The position numbers and the translations under genes are program-made. From NCBI GenBank assembly GCA_022843285.1, contig JALHNY010000004.1, forward strand, positions 1-39,284: DNA of 39,284 nt. Direction: 5' to 3'. Origin of the DNA: Minisyncoccota bacterium. Lineage in GTDB: Bacteria; Patescibacteriota; Minisyncoccia; UBA6257; 2-01-FULL-56-20. Positions 29,562-37,307 of this stretch are shown piece by piece; the first letter of the stretch is position 1, and the number at the start of each line of letters is the position of its first letter. The notes below the pieces were generated by a model. That model was not told the origin of the DNA. It did not search any database and saw only the letters and a program-made list of their open reading frames with translations.

Positions 29562-30236
29562 TTACGCGGCTGCCTGCTCGAGCGGCACCACCTGGTAGTC
29601 GTCCTCAGCTTCTACCTTGATGACCTTCACCACTTTCCCGAAAATCTTGAAGTCTTTCTCGAGAATGATAATCGGCTGGTAGCTCTTATCCTTGGACACC
29701 GGGCTCAGCACCACGGCGTTGTCCGCGAACGAGATTTTCTTGATGACCGCGGTGTCCTCGATGATGGCGACCACGAGATCGTTCGGGCTGATGTTCTCGG
29801 TCATCTTCACGAGGACGAAGCTGCCGTCCGGGATGCCGGCGTCCACCATCGACTCACCCGTTGCCCGAATGACGAACAGGTCGCTGCCCTGCCCCTTGAT
29901 GAAACTCGAAGCGACGGTGACGTACTCGTCGAAGGTGCGCTCCGCGATGATGCTCGGGCTGCCGCAGCCTGCGGAGGCGAAGACCGGGAGCGAGATGAAC
30001 TCGTTCTCCGTTCCGGGATCTTCGATCAGCTCGATCCCCCGCTGCGCGTACCGGTTCCTCTTGATGAGTCCTTTCCTCTCGAGCGCCTCGAGGTACTGGG
30101 TGACGGAGCGAATGGACGCCGCCTCAATCTTGCCCGCGATTTCTCCGAGGGTGGGCGCGTGGCCTTCCGCGACTACCTTGTCCTTGATGAATTCGTATAC
30201 CTGCTGCTGCTTCTTGGTGAGCGTACTCTTTCTCAT
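29562..30236 (-). CDS. lexA: LexA repressor
   Basis: 224 aa from ATG 30234-30236. The N-terminal winged helix (about 1-70: LTKKQQQVYEFIKDKV, TLGEIAGKIEAASIRSVTQYLEALERKGLI) is followed by the S24 autoprotease: cleavage site Ala89-Gly90 in FASAGCGS, catalytic Ser129 in TGESMVDAGI and Lys166 in AVIKK. RecA-stimulated self-cleavage would induce the SOS regulon. Two extra in-frame codons upstream (TTG) are not used. Its promoter holds a palindrome, consistent with autorepression. Confidence 0.95.
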   Translation of the reverse strand: MRKSTLTKKQQQVYEFIKDKVVAEGHAPTLGEIAGKIEAASIRSVTQYLEALERKGLIKRNRYAQRGIELIEDPGTENEFISLPVFASAGCGSPSIIAERTFDEYVTVASSFIKGQGSDLFVIRATGESMVDAGIPDGSFVLVKMTENISPNDLVVAIIEDTAVIKKISFADNAVVLSPVSKDKSYQPIIILEKDFKIFGKVVKVIKVEAEDDYQVVPLEQAAA

Positions 30237-30242
30237 ACCCAA

Positions 30243-30270
30243 AGTGTATATACTGTGTACACACAGTCAA
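30243..30270 (-). promoter_or_regulatory. lexA promoter with a candidate SOS box
   Basis: On the minus strand -35 TTGACT (30265-30270) and -10 TACACT (30243-30248) are 16 bp apart, and the -10 ends 6 nt before the ATG. Overlapping the spacer and the -10 is the near-palindrome GTGTATATACTGTGTACAC (30244-30262), with GTGTAYA half-sites facing each other and one mismatch. No second copy of the full motif was seen in this window. Confidence 0.65.
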
Positions 30271-30299
30271 ACTGAGTTATACACACCCTCAAACCTCCC

Positions 30300-30752
30300 C
30301 TACTTTGCAGCGTCCCGGCGGTGCATGAGCCACAGGGCAACCAGCTGGATTGCCACCATACCCCCCACGATGGCCCGGTTCATGGTGAGGATGACCTCAC
30401 CCAGCCAGACGGATCGGACCGCCTCCCGCAGAAACTCGGGGAGAACCGGCAGCACGAAGGCGGCGCAAATGATGCCCATGACGGCCAGGGGTACGAGGTG
30501 GATCATCAGCCGCCGCTTGGAGACCGTGAACCGCAGGAGGTACGCGGTGGCGAACATGGGCAGCAGGACCAGGAGAATCTCCCCGTACCCGCCCGAGGTG
30601 CGAGCGACAGCATCTAGGTCGTGCCCGAAGTAGCGACCCAGCAGCTCCCCCGCCATGAGGCTGAAGAACAGGTGCGAGAAGCTCACGCGGAAGCCAACTC
30701 CCAGGATGAGCGGGAGGGCGAGCGTCAGGTACAGGATGATGTCACCGAGCAT
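30300..30752 (-). CDS. four-helix membrane protein, unknown
   Basis: 150 aa with hydrophobic segments at about 4-20, 58-76, 84-104 and 124-142. The loop between the first two holds HDLDAVARTSGGYGE. No family recognised. TATAAT (minus, 30760-30765), a full -10 consensus, ends 7 nt before the ATG. Confidence 0.72.
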   Translation of the reverse strand: MLGDIILYLTLALPLILGVGFRVSFSHLFFSLMAGELLGRYFGHDLDAVARTSGGYGEILLVLLPMFATAYLLRFTVSKRRLMIHLVPLAVMGIICAAFVLPVLPEFLREAVRSVWLGEVILTMNRAIVGGMVAIQLVALWLMHRRDAAK

Positions 30753-30799
30753 GTGAAGAATTATATGCTAGTTGATAAACCTCATAGCGACACGGGCCT

Positions 30800-31339
30800 T
30801 CAATTGCTCAGGCGCGCCATCACCCTTTCCGAGATCTCTTCCCAGCTCATCTCTTCAGTCACCACAATAGGATTCTCATCCTCTCCGGGCCTCTCGAACT
30901 CGTTTGCGTCTTCAATGAGCCAAGCTGAAGGCACATCGTGGCGCTCCTTGGTCACTTGGTTCTGCGCTTTGCGGCTCAACAAAACCGGCCTGGGAATGTT
31001 GAGGTAAATTAAAACAACTGCGCTCTCCATTTTCTGGCCCAGTTTGCATAGCTCCTCTCGTTGCCTCCGGAAAAGCAGGTTGTCGTCGACAACAACCGAG
31101 TGCCCCAAGCTCAGGTGGATACTGATTCCCTGCACTGCTACAGACCAGAAATGATTCCAAAGTTCAGCATCGTCTTCATCGGGAGTAGAATCGAGCGCCA
31201 AAGAGTCTTTCAAGCTGAAATAAATCATGTCTCGACCGACTACGTGAGCATTGAATGCCTCGCTCAGTTTTTGCGACAGGGACGACTTGCCTGAAAATGC
31301 TTCGCCGCACAGCATGAAAAGCTTGCCCGGTTCATTCAT
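30800..31339 (-). CDS. P-loop kinase-like ATPase (AAA_33/zeta-toxin fold)
   Basis: 179 aa. Walker A is GEAFSGKSS (12-20), then GRDMIYFSL, and a second strand HSVVVDDNLLFRRQREEL that looks like the Walker B/lid region of AAA_33 kinases (the family of polynucleotide-kinase-like and zeta-toxin proteins). VVLIYLNIPRPVLLSRKAQNQ fits a lid helix with Arg/Lys. The substrate cannot be inferred. TATACT (31346-31351) ends 6 nt before the ATG. A/T-richer than the core genes. Confidence 0.75.
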   Translation of the reverse strand: MNEPGKLFMLCGEAFSGKSSLSQKLSEAFNAHVVGRDMIYFSLKDSLALDSTPDEDDAELWNHFWSVAVQGISIHLSLGHSVVVDDNLLFRRQREELCKLGQKMESAVVLIYLNIPRPVLLSRKAQNQVTKERHDVPSAWLIEDANEFERPGEDENPIVVTEEMSWEEISERVMARLSN

Positions 31340-31396
31340 AAGGCCAGTATACCAAGCGACAACAGAGTGGCTGGCGCAGTGGGACGTTATTGGAAC

Positions 31397-32110
31397 CTAC
31401 TTACTCTTTTTGGCTTCCTTGTGAGCAACGATTTTTGTTGCCAACTCGTGATTCATATCAAAAATCTTCTTGGTACAAATTTCGGTTAATTTTGACCTAC
31501 TCATTACCTCTCTCTTCCAGTCGTGACACCAGGCACGGAATTCTGCCTCATTAGTTGCAAGAGGAGTCTTAGGGCGTAGGAAGTGGTCAAAGCTTTGACT
31601 GTAATACAAACGATGAGTTAGAGAATTTCTATCTTCGATCACCTTGCCGAGGGCTTTCTTATCGTCAAATTTCTCGACTACAGCCAGAAGCTTTGCGTCG
31701 ATTACTGAGGGGCTGTTTTTAATAAATTTAATCTTCACGTCGTGGTCATCGAAACCCAATACAAGAACAGCGTTGATAAATTTCAATACTTTCTCACGGA
31801 AGGCATAGGCTCTGAAACAGAAGTTTTCATAGTGATACACAAACTCGGCTACCTGACGAAATCCTTCCGAAGGTACCGGAGTGAATCCGCTTTCTTGTGG
31901 AATCGATTTGATAATGAAAGAACAAATCTGTGCGCTGTATTGCACTTTTTCATTGGCATACCGTAAATCACTCATCAATCTAACAAGCTCATCACGATAT
32001 TCTTTTGTCTTACTTTTTCGTGGAAAGTATCGTGCCGGAATTTCCTGTATGTGTAGTTTTTTACTACCCGAAATTGGCGCCTTCCGTGCTCGCGTTTTCT
32101 TGGTAGCCAT
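31397..32110 (-). CDS. HEPN-like helical protein with R-x4-H motif
   Basis: 237 aa, basic, almost entirely helical, no membrane segment. EDRNSLTHRLYY (Arg161...His166) matches the HEPN RNase motif R-x4-6-H, preceded by helices resembling the Cthe_2314-type HEPN family (FRAYAFREKVLKFINAV). HEPN proteins are often RNases of toxin-antitoxin or defence systems, but many RN-x3-H proteins are non-toxic. TACAAT (minus, 32118-32123) ends 7 nt before ATG. The gene is clearly A/T-rich (24 G/C in 60 at 31741-31800), suggesting acquisition. Confidence 0.6.
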   Translation of the reverse strand: MATKKTRARKAPISGSKKLHIQEIPARYFPRKSKTKEYRDELVRLMSDLRYANEKVQYSAQICSFIIKSIPQESGFTPVPSEGFRQVAEFVYHYENFCFRAYAFREKVLKFINAVLVLGFDDHDVKIKFIKNSPSVIDAKLLAVVEKFDDKKALGKVIEDRNSLTHRLYYSQSFDHFLRPKTPLATNEAEFRAWCHDWKREVMSRSKLTEICTKKIFDMNHELATKIVAHKEAKKSK

Positions 32111-32176
32111 TATTCGGATTGTATCCTAAATCTGCTGGGCTGTCCGAGCCGGGAATTTCTATAAGCCAATCGTACT

Positions 32177-32201
32177 AAGGGCCGTTCGATGAACGGCCCT
32201 T
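32177..32201. terminator. hairpin upstream of the HEPN-like gene, probable terminator
   Basis: AAGGGCCGTTC (32177-32187), loop GAT, GAACGGCCCTT (32191-32201): an 11-bp perfect stem. On the minus strand it lies just after the frameshifted gene. No long T-run follows, so terminator function is likely but not certain. Confidence 0.6.
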
Positions 32202-32236
32202 AAGCGCCTCCGACGCAGTCCGGACGGATAAAATCC

Positions 32237-32489
32237 TTAGTGATTTTCTTCGATTTTGGCATCAGGCTCCCAGGCGCTGAGATACTTATGGAACTCAGCA
32301 ACAGCGTCTTCAAGGCGATCAAATTCAACATTAGGTCTTTCTTGAACCAGTTGCGGCCTGATTATTCATCTTGCAGTCCCAGCAATCGAATACGAACTGA
32401 TTCTCTTTGACAAAGACACTGTAAACGCGATAGCTGCCATCACTTTCCTTGGGAGATTTATATTGCTTGATAGCATCAGAGCGTTCCAT
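32237..32489 (-). pseudogene. small gene broken by a one-base frameshift
   Basis: From ATG 32487-32489 the frame reads MERSDAIKQYKSPKESDGSY then a VFVKENQFVFDCWDCK segment and stops at 32331. Skipping one base near 32350-32365 opens the adjacent frame, which continues LVQERPNVEFDRLEDAVAEF and KYLSAWEPDAKIEENH to TAA at 32237. Both halves look like genuine coding sequence, and the sum is 84 codons. This is either a recent mutation, a sequencing indel or a +1 frameshift. The ATG overlaps the upstream zinc-protein gene by 14 nt. Function unknown. Confidence 0.6.
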
Positions 32490-32844
32490 CTTGATCAGCA
32501 GAATTGCGTTCAGTGTATGACGCACAATCGCAGCCATCAATCTCGCACTCCGAATCAGGCGTATACTTGGGAATGGCTGAGCCGGGCGGAACCAGCGACA
32601 TGCCGCGGCCATGTACTTCGCGCGCATGTCCGCATTCGCAGATTTTCTGCATCCTCTCCATATATGACTCTTCTTTCGAGCCTGATTCGATGATCTTACC
32701 TTCGTTGCCACAGCCGCTTTCTACGCATTGGGAAGAAACCTTTCCATCCCACTTTTGGGAGTCTTCTCCTTCGCGCTTTCTAGCTGCGAAAGGACCAATT
32801 TGCTTCATCTGCTTGCCGCAAGCAGTGCACGTCATCTCGTTCAT
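32476..32844 (-). CDS. cysteine-rich zinc-binding protein, unknown
   Basis: 122 aa from ATG 32842-32844, which overlaps the RdgB-like stop as TAATG. Three Cys clusters are seen: CTACGKQM, CVESGCGNEGK and ICECGHAREVHGRG, plus CEIDGCDC near the end, enough for two zinc sites. CxCGH is typical of short zinc fingers with His as a ligand. It is translationally coupled to the RdgB-like gene. A longer in-frame extension upstream lies inside that gene and is rejected. Confidence 0.7.
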   Translation of the reverse strand: MNEMTCTACGKQMKQIGPFAARKREGEDSQKWDGKVSSQCVESGCGNEGKIIESGSKEESYMERMQKICECGHAREVHGRGMSLVPPGSAIPKYTPDSECEIDGCDCASYTERNSADQDGTL

Positions 32845-33386
32845 TAGCGATTTATGACTAGATGCTTTCTCAGCTTCTCGAACGCGATTCTGCGCATGCT
32901 GACAGTATTCTTCTCCTCCTGCGTGAACTCGGCGAAGGTCTTGTCGTAGCCTTCCGGCTGGAATATCGGATCCCACCCGAAGCCGTTGTCACCGCGCGGT
33001 GGAACAATCGTGCCGCGAAACGAGCCCTCGAAAAATTCCGCCTTGCCGTCTCCGTCCGCGTAGCCGATGACCACCCTTGCCTCACAACCGGTATTAGCGA
33101 AGGCTTCGGCCATCTTCGCCAGCCCTTCGTTGCCGACAGTCTTCATGAACCATTTGATGAGTGGACCCGGGAGACCGTTGAGTCCGTCCAGATAGAGCGA
33201 GGTGTCCTCGACGATGAAGCTGCCCGGCTGCGTTTTCACTGCCTCGGCCAGCTTTGCTTCAATGATCTTTCGAGCATCGATGTCCTGAATCTCTGGCAAA
33301 TCCAGGTCGATCCCCTGAATCTCGCCAAGAATGGCACGGGCCTCTGCGAGCTTGCCTTCGTTACCTGTGACGAAAAGTAGATCCAT
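32844..33386 (-). CDS. RdgB/HAM1-family nucleotide pyrophosphatase
   Basis: 180 aa. The family hydrolyses non-canonical purine NTPs (ITP, XTP) to monophosphates. Seen: [11 protein letters not shown] (substrate loop TGNxxK), [21 protein letters not shown] and [19 protein letters not shown]. The conserved SHR near the C-terminus reads SMR ([11 protein letters not shown]), replacing the base-recognising His. Specificity may therefore differ from canonical RdgB. TACCAT (minus, 33393-33398) ends 6 nt before the ATG. First gene of a three-gene unit. Confidence 0.9.
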   Translation of the reverse strand: MDLLFVTGNEGKLAEARAILGEIQGIDLDLPEIQDIDARKIIEAKLAEAVKTQPGSFIVEDTSLYLDGLNGLPGPLIKWFMKTVGNEGLAKMAEAFANTGCEARVVIGYADGDGKAEFFEGSFRGTIVPPRGDNGFGWDPIFQPEGYDKTFAEFTQEEKNTVSMRRIAFEKLRKHLVINR

Positions 33387-33452
33387 GGGCCAATGGTATC
33401 AGCCCCGATGAAGCCATGCGAAATCCTGTTCTTGTGCTGAATGGTAAACAAA

Positions 33453-34238
33453 TCAGCCCAACCTCTTTTGATCACGCATCCGTTTGAGATGCTTCGTTAG
33501 CATCTCTACTTCATTGCTCGTTTCAAAGTCTTCCCATTCTAGAACGAAGACCGGCGAGCCTTGCTTGAGCGCAAAAGGTAAAAGGTCTCCCAAATTTGAG
33601 TTGTTGAGCGGGCTCGCGAAGGCTTTGTATCCATTAGGTAAGTTAAGAATCCAATATAGCGACTCATTCAGCTCTGTCGGGTATGGGACTTGGGAATACT
33701 TCAGGGAAGCATCCTTTATTGTTTTTGAACGGAAACGAGTGATGAAAACGCCGAAACTATCTTGAGCTGTCGCTAGATTATTAACGACAATTCGCTTCAA
33801 CATATTCTGATGAGGATTCGCCGAGTCGACATGGCCGTACTCTTCGCGCTGAGAAATACTTGCTCGCCATACGAGAGAGAGGAAGAAATTCTTAAGGACC
33901 TGAGGATCAGCCCCTGGTAGCACGTACACGCTCCCTTCCGGCATTTCCTTGAAAACCTGGAGCGGGGTCTCCAATAAGTATCTCTTTGCTGGACCATCAT
34001 AGAGCCTCCCTATTAGCTCATCGCAAGACTGACAAAGAATCTGGTCATCATAAATGCCAATTCGGCTCCTTCTCGTTCTGCTCTCGGAACCGGAAACGAG
34101 AAGCAAAGGCGCATCGTTATTAACACGCCCATCTGGATATAAAGCCCGATAAGCCCATTCAGGATAAATATGTGCCTTGATAAGCTGGCGCTCTTGGCCG
34201 CATGACTCACAAATACCAGTCACTGACTTGCTACTCAT
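33453..34238 (-). CDS. HNH-like zinc-containing protein
   Basis: 261 aa from ATG 34236-34238 (an in-frame TTG lies 9 nt upstream). The N-terminus has a treble-clef-like arrangement: CESCGQERQLIKAHIYPEW, then about 40 residues later ILCQSCDELIGRLYDG. C-x2-C...H...C-x2-C-D is the pattern of HNH-type proteins; the KAHIYP His would be the metal or catalytic residue. The rest (helical, FFLSLVWRASIS) is unassigned. Nuclease activity is an inference. It follows its partner gene by 9 nt and is A/T-rich. Confidence 0.6.
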   Translation of the reverse strand: MSSKSVTGICESCGQERQLIKAHIYPEWAYRALYPDGRVNNDAPLLLVSGSESRTRRSRIGIYDDQILCQSCDELIGRLYDGPAKRYLLETPLQVFKEMPEGSVYVLPGADPQVLKNFFLSLVWRASISQREEYGHVDSANPHQNMLKRIVVNNLATAQDSFGVFITRFRSKTIKDASLKYSQVPYPTELNESLYWILNLPNGYKAFASPLNNSNLGDLLPFALKQGSPVFVLEWEDFETSNEVEMLTKHLKRMRDQKRLG

Positions 34239-34247
34239 ATTACTCAA

Positions 34248-34808
34248 TCAGAATGCGTTACCAAATTTCGTGAAACCCCTTTGATCCTTAAATTCAATCT
34301 CCCAGATTACCGCTCCCTCAGCAGCCGGCCTGAAGCAGAATGAGCTGATATTCGGTACAGGGTTCTGAATCGGCTGGTCAGCTAAAACTTTGACGAGATT
34401 TCCGACGAATGAAAGCCAGCCTTCTTCGTCCACAAATACATCGTCAGGAAGACCAAGATCTCGCATCAAGGCGATAATCTCATTACGTAGTTCGCGAGCA
34501 TAAATGAATTCAAGATGTTCAGCGGTCATCAATAATTGATGATTTGCCGCGATATCCTGCGGTACTGACTTATCGACTAGCTCCATAATTACTTGAATTG
34601 CCGGCGTAATTTTCGACTTCGCCGTATGCACTGACCAGTCCGCGTAGAACCTGACCGTCTGAAATGCCGAGACTCCCGTCGCCTCATGGTGTCTATCCAG
34701 TATTTTCCTTAGCTCAACGAGGAAATAAACCACTTCCGCTTCGTTCGTAAATTTGAATCCCGGCTGACCAAGAAGCTCTGCGAGCTTACGAGTGATATCG
34801 ATTTGCAT
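34248..34808 (-). CDS. hypothetical helical protein paired with the HNH-like gene
   Basis: About 186 aa. ATG 34806-34808 (MQIDITRKLAELLG) is preferred over the ATG at 34814 because TAGAAT (minus, 34815-34820) is immediately adjacent to the latter but 6 nt from the former. Mostly helical, with a C-terminal beta segment (AVIWEIEFKDQRGF). No motif recognised. As first gene of a two-gene unit with the HNH-like protein, it may be a partner, immunity or recognition subunit; this is inference only. Confidence 0.65.
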   Translation of the reverse strand: MQIDITRKLAELLGQPGFKFTNEAEVVYFLVELRKILDRHHEATGVSAFQTVRFYADWSVHTAKSKITPAIQVIMELVDKSVPQDIAANHQLLMTAEHLEFIYARELRNEIIALMRDLGLPDDVFVDEEGWLSFVGNLVKVLADQPIQNPVPNISSFCFRPAAEGAVIWEIEFKDQRGFTKFGNAF

Positions 34809-34868
34809 GGGCATATTCTACGCCCTACTCCTTAAGCAGTCTGGACGCACGACAACGTGTCCTATATT

Positions 34869-34941
34869 GGCTGCGGGACTAGGACTCGAACCTAGATACT
34901 ACGCTCCAGAGGCGCATGTCCTACCATTAGACGATCCCGCA
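34869..34941 (-). tRNA. tRNA-Gln (anticodon CTG), CCA encoded
   Basis: Acceptor TGCGGGA/TCCCGCA (34935-34941 with 34873-34879), anticodon stem TGCGC/GCGTA around CTCTGGA (anticodon CTG), T arm CTAGG/CCTAG around TTCGAGT. The discriminator G is followed by CCA in the DNA (34869-34871), unlike the Glu and Pro genes of this window. A promoter TTGAAG-17 bp-TACAGT lies upstream, with the -10 about 10 nt before the 5' end. Confidence 0.93.
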
Positions 34942-34994
34942 CGGTGCCGGGGTACTGTACACCGCACCCCGGCCAGCTTCAAGAAATCCGGGAG

Positions 34995-35996
34995 TTACGG
35001 CGTGACGACCCCCGCCACGATGAGCCCTACGAGAATGACACCCGCAATGCCTCCCAGAATGAGGGAGAGCTTCATGAGGGTCGGAGACTTCTCCTCGCCC
35101 GGGTTCATGCCCTTCAGCTCCAGGTAGGTGGCGTACACCACGCCCGCAAAGATCGGGCCGGCGAGGAACTCGTACACCTGGTTCAGGAAATCAGAGACGT
35201 CCTTGCCGAAGATGCCGCCGATGATGCCGAACACGATTGCAGCCGGAAGGAAGAGAATCACGCCGGTGAAGATGAAACGCCACAGCGTCCACCACAGGTG
35301 CGGGCGCACGAGCTGCCCCGCACGGCGGAGCGCCGCCATGCCCTTCCCCTTCTCCGCAATGGCAATCATCGGGAGGACGGCGAACGCCGTGCCCAGCAGG
35401 ATGCCCGGCACCACGAAGCCGATGACGCCGATTACCACGAACACGGTCGCGAGAATCGAGATCCAGATGTAGCTCGGCACGAGCGGCCACGTGGACTTGT
35501 ACGCGGTCCTGATGCGCATGTCAGATTGCTCCTCGCCGCGCACCCAGCGCCAGGCCATGACCTGCGCGAGCGCCATCCAGGTCGAGATGATGAGCATCAC
35601 CGCGCCGATCACCACCGCGCCGGAAATGACCGTCGCGACGAAGCTCGGGCTCGAAATGGCACGCGCGAAGAACTCGGTCGTGTTGCTCACGTTGGTGAAG
35701 AGGCCGGAAGCGAAACCGGCGCCCACGACCCCCGCCCCGCCGATGAGCGCGGTAACCGCCATCGCGCCACCGCCAATCAGCGACACGCCCACGAAGAGCT
35801 TCCAGTGCTCCTTCCACTTGTGAAACGTCTCGACGAGGAGCGGCCAGGTCGGCTTCAGCTCCTCTCCCCTGTACGGGTCCGAGGCGGGAGACTTCTCCTC
35901 CTTCACCTCAACTTTTTCTTCTGTTTGAGTCACCTCTCCGGCGCGGGCTTCCTCACCCGCCACCTCGTCCAGGTGCTCCTTTTGGCTGTCTGTCAT
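34995..35996 (-). CDS. polytopic membrane protein (DUF975/YciC-like layout)
   Basis: 333 aa. An acidic, charged N-terminus of ~50 residues (EEKVEVKEEKSPASDPY) precedes six or so helices: about 67-95, 118-145, 172-202, 226-262, 275-290 and 308-331. GKGMAALRRAGQLVRPHLWW between helices resembles the membrane domain shared by DUF975/YciC-type proteins. Function unknown. TACCAT (minus, 36003-36008) ends 6 nt before the ATG. Located between murF and tRNA-Gln. Confidence 0.75.
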   Translation of the reverse strand: MTDSQKEHLDEVAGEEARAGEVTQTEEKVEVKEEKSPASDPYRGEELKPTWPLLVETFHKWKEHWKLFVGVSLIGGGAMAVTALIGGAGVVGAGFASGLFTNVSNTTEFFARAISSPSFVATVISGAVVIGAVMLIISTWMALAQVMAWRWVRGEEQSDMRIRTAYKSTWPLVPSYIWISILATVFVVIGVIGFVVPGILLGTAFAVLPMIAIAEKGKGMAALRRAGQLVRPHLWWTLWRFIFTGVILFLPAAIVFGIIGGIFGKDVSDFLNQVYEFLAGPIFAGVVYATYLELKGMNPGEEKSPTLMKLSLILGGIAGVILVGLIVAGVVTP

Positions 35997-36014
35997 AGAA
36001 AAATGGTACCAGAA

Positions 36015-37307
36015 TCAGACCGCCTCGGCACGGGCATCATCCCAGCGACTCCCGCGCCTGGCGAGGTGCTCGCTGTCTCCGCGGTCCTCCAGCAGCTCCT
36101 CCGTCACCCGCTCCAGGAAGAGCGTGTTCTGGGACCCCTTGATGAGCACGGCGTCACCAGCTTCGAGGAAACCCTCGAGCTCCGGCATCAGGTCCACCGC
36201 CCTGGCAAACCCGCGAACCTCGACGCCCAAGTCCTCGAGCTCCGGCTTCAGGTACGAGACCATCGCCGGACCCACGAGCACGGCGAGGTCCGCGCTGCCC
36301 GAGACGGCGTGCGCCAGCTTGCGGTGCGCCTCCGGCGCGTGGTCCCCGAGCTCGCGCATGTCACCCAGGATCGCTACCCGGCGGCGCGACCCGGCGACGT
36401 CCTTCAGGAGCGCGAGCGCGTCCGATACCGCAGCCGGCGTCGCGTTGTACGAGGAGTCGATCAGGAGCCTCCCCTCTCTGCCGCGCAGCACCCTGCCGCG
36501 CCCGGCCGGCACGTGCCAGCTCTTCGCGATTGCCATGAGCGCCTCGCGCATCGGCACCCCGGACTGGTGCGCGGCGGCAGCCGCGAGCGTGATGCTCATG
36601 CACGACGCGCGGGAGAGCGTCTGGTGCAGGCGCACCGGGTACGTGACGCCGTGCGTGAAGATGTCGAACTCGGTCGCCTCGGGCGAGACGCGGTAGCGCA
36701 TGAGCTCGTAGTCCACGCCCTCGTGGCTCGCCACCTTCACGGCACGTGCCGAGACGTCCTTCATGCGGTCCGCCACGCGCGGGTCGTCCGTGCAGGCAAT
36801 GGCGATGCCCGTCTGGGGAACCGCGTCGATGAGCTGGAACTCCTCCGCGGCAATTTGGTCCATGACCTCCTCGAGCGTCCCCTCGAAGTACCCCGCGTGC
36901 TCGAGCGCGACGTTGGTGAGCACCGCGACGTCCGGCACGCGGATGCGCAGCAGCCTCGCCATGTCCCCGGGGTGGTCTATGCCGTACTCGGCGACGTACG
37001 CGTCGTACTTCTCCCACCGGGTGAGCACGCGGATGGGCGCGAGCACCATGGCCCGCAGCCAGCCCGCCGCGCCGTACCCGGTCATGGAGATGCCGAGGAT
37101 CGCGAGCGGCACGCCCGTGTCCGAGTTCAGGCCCACGCCGCTTTTGACCCGTCGCGTCGTGGAGAGCGCCGTCACGATGGCGGACGCCGTTGACGTCTTG
37201 CCCGACGATCCGCCCACCGCGATGAACTCCGCCCGGTTCTTGGACAGCTGCGCGCGGGCGAAGCGCGAGAGGTACCAGACGACCGCGTGCTTAATCAGGC
37301 TACGCAC
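36015..37307 (-). CDS. murF: MurF-type Mur ligase, N-terminal domain reduced
   Basis: 430 aa. UDP-MurNAc-tripeptide:D-Ala-D-Ala ligase type. The P-loop GGSSGKTST lies at about 32-40, only ~30 residues from the start, so the usual ~100-residue uridine-binding domain is missing. Further motifs: VAVLTNVALEHAGYFEG (Mg and substrate region) and LLIDSSYNATPAAVSDAL, the MurF signature (normally YNANP). It overlaps the murE stop by 8 nt. An annotation as a generic Mur ligase would also be defensible. Confidence 0.88.
   Translation of the reverse strand: MRSLIKHAVVWYLSRFARAQLSKNRAEFIAVGGSSGKTSTASAIVTALSTTRRVKSGVGLNSDTGVPLAILGISMTGYGAAGWLRAMVLAPIRVLTRWEKYDAYVAEYGIDHPGDMARLLRIRVPDVAVLTNVALEHAGYFEGTLEEVMDQIAAEEFQLIDAVPQTGIAIACTDDPRVADRMKDVSARAVKVASHEGVDYELMRYRVSPEATEFDIFTHGVTYPVRLHQTLSRASCMSITLAAAAAHQSGVPMREALMAIAKSWHVPAGRGRVLRGREGRLLIDSSYNATPAAVSDALALLKDVAGSRRRVAILGDMRELGDHAPEAHRKLAHAVSGSADLAVLVGPAMVSYLKPELEDLGVEVRGFARAVDLMPELEGFLEAGDAVLIKGSQNTLFLERVTEELLEDRGDSEHLARRGSRWDDARAEAV

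Noticed and set aside
34809-34868. Attachment site next to tRNA-Gln
   Set aside because: No duplicated tRNA 3' end, integrase or direct repeat was found at the other edge of the A/T-rich block, so an integrated element cannot be claimed.
34944-37193. 749-codon plus-strand frame
   Set aside because: Antisense shadow of the membrane protein and murF; composition is repetitive Arg/His/Glu without domains.
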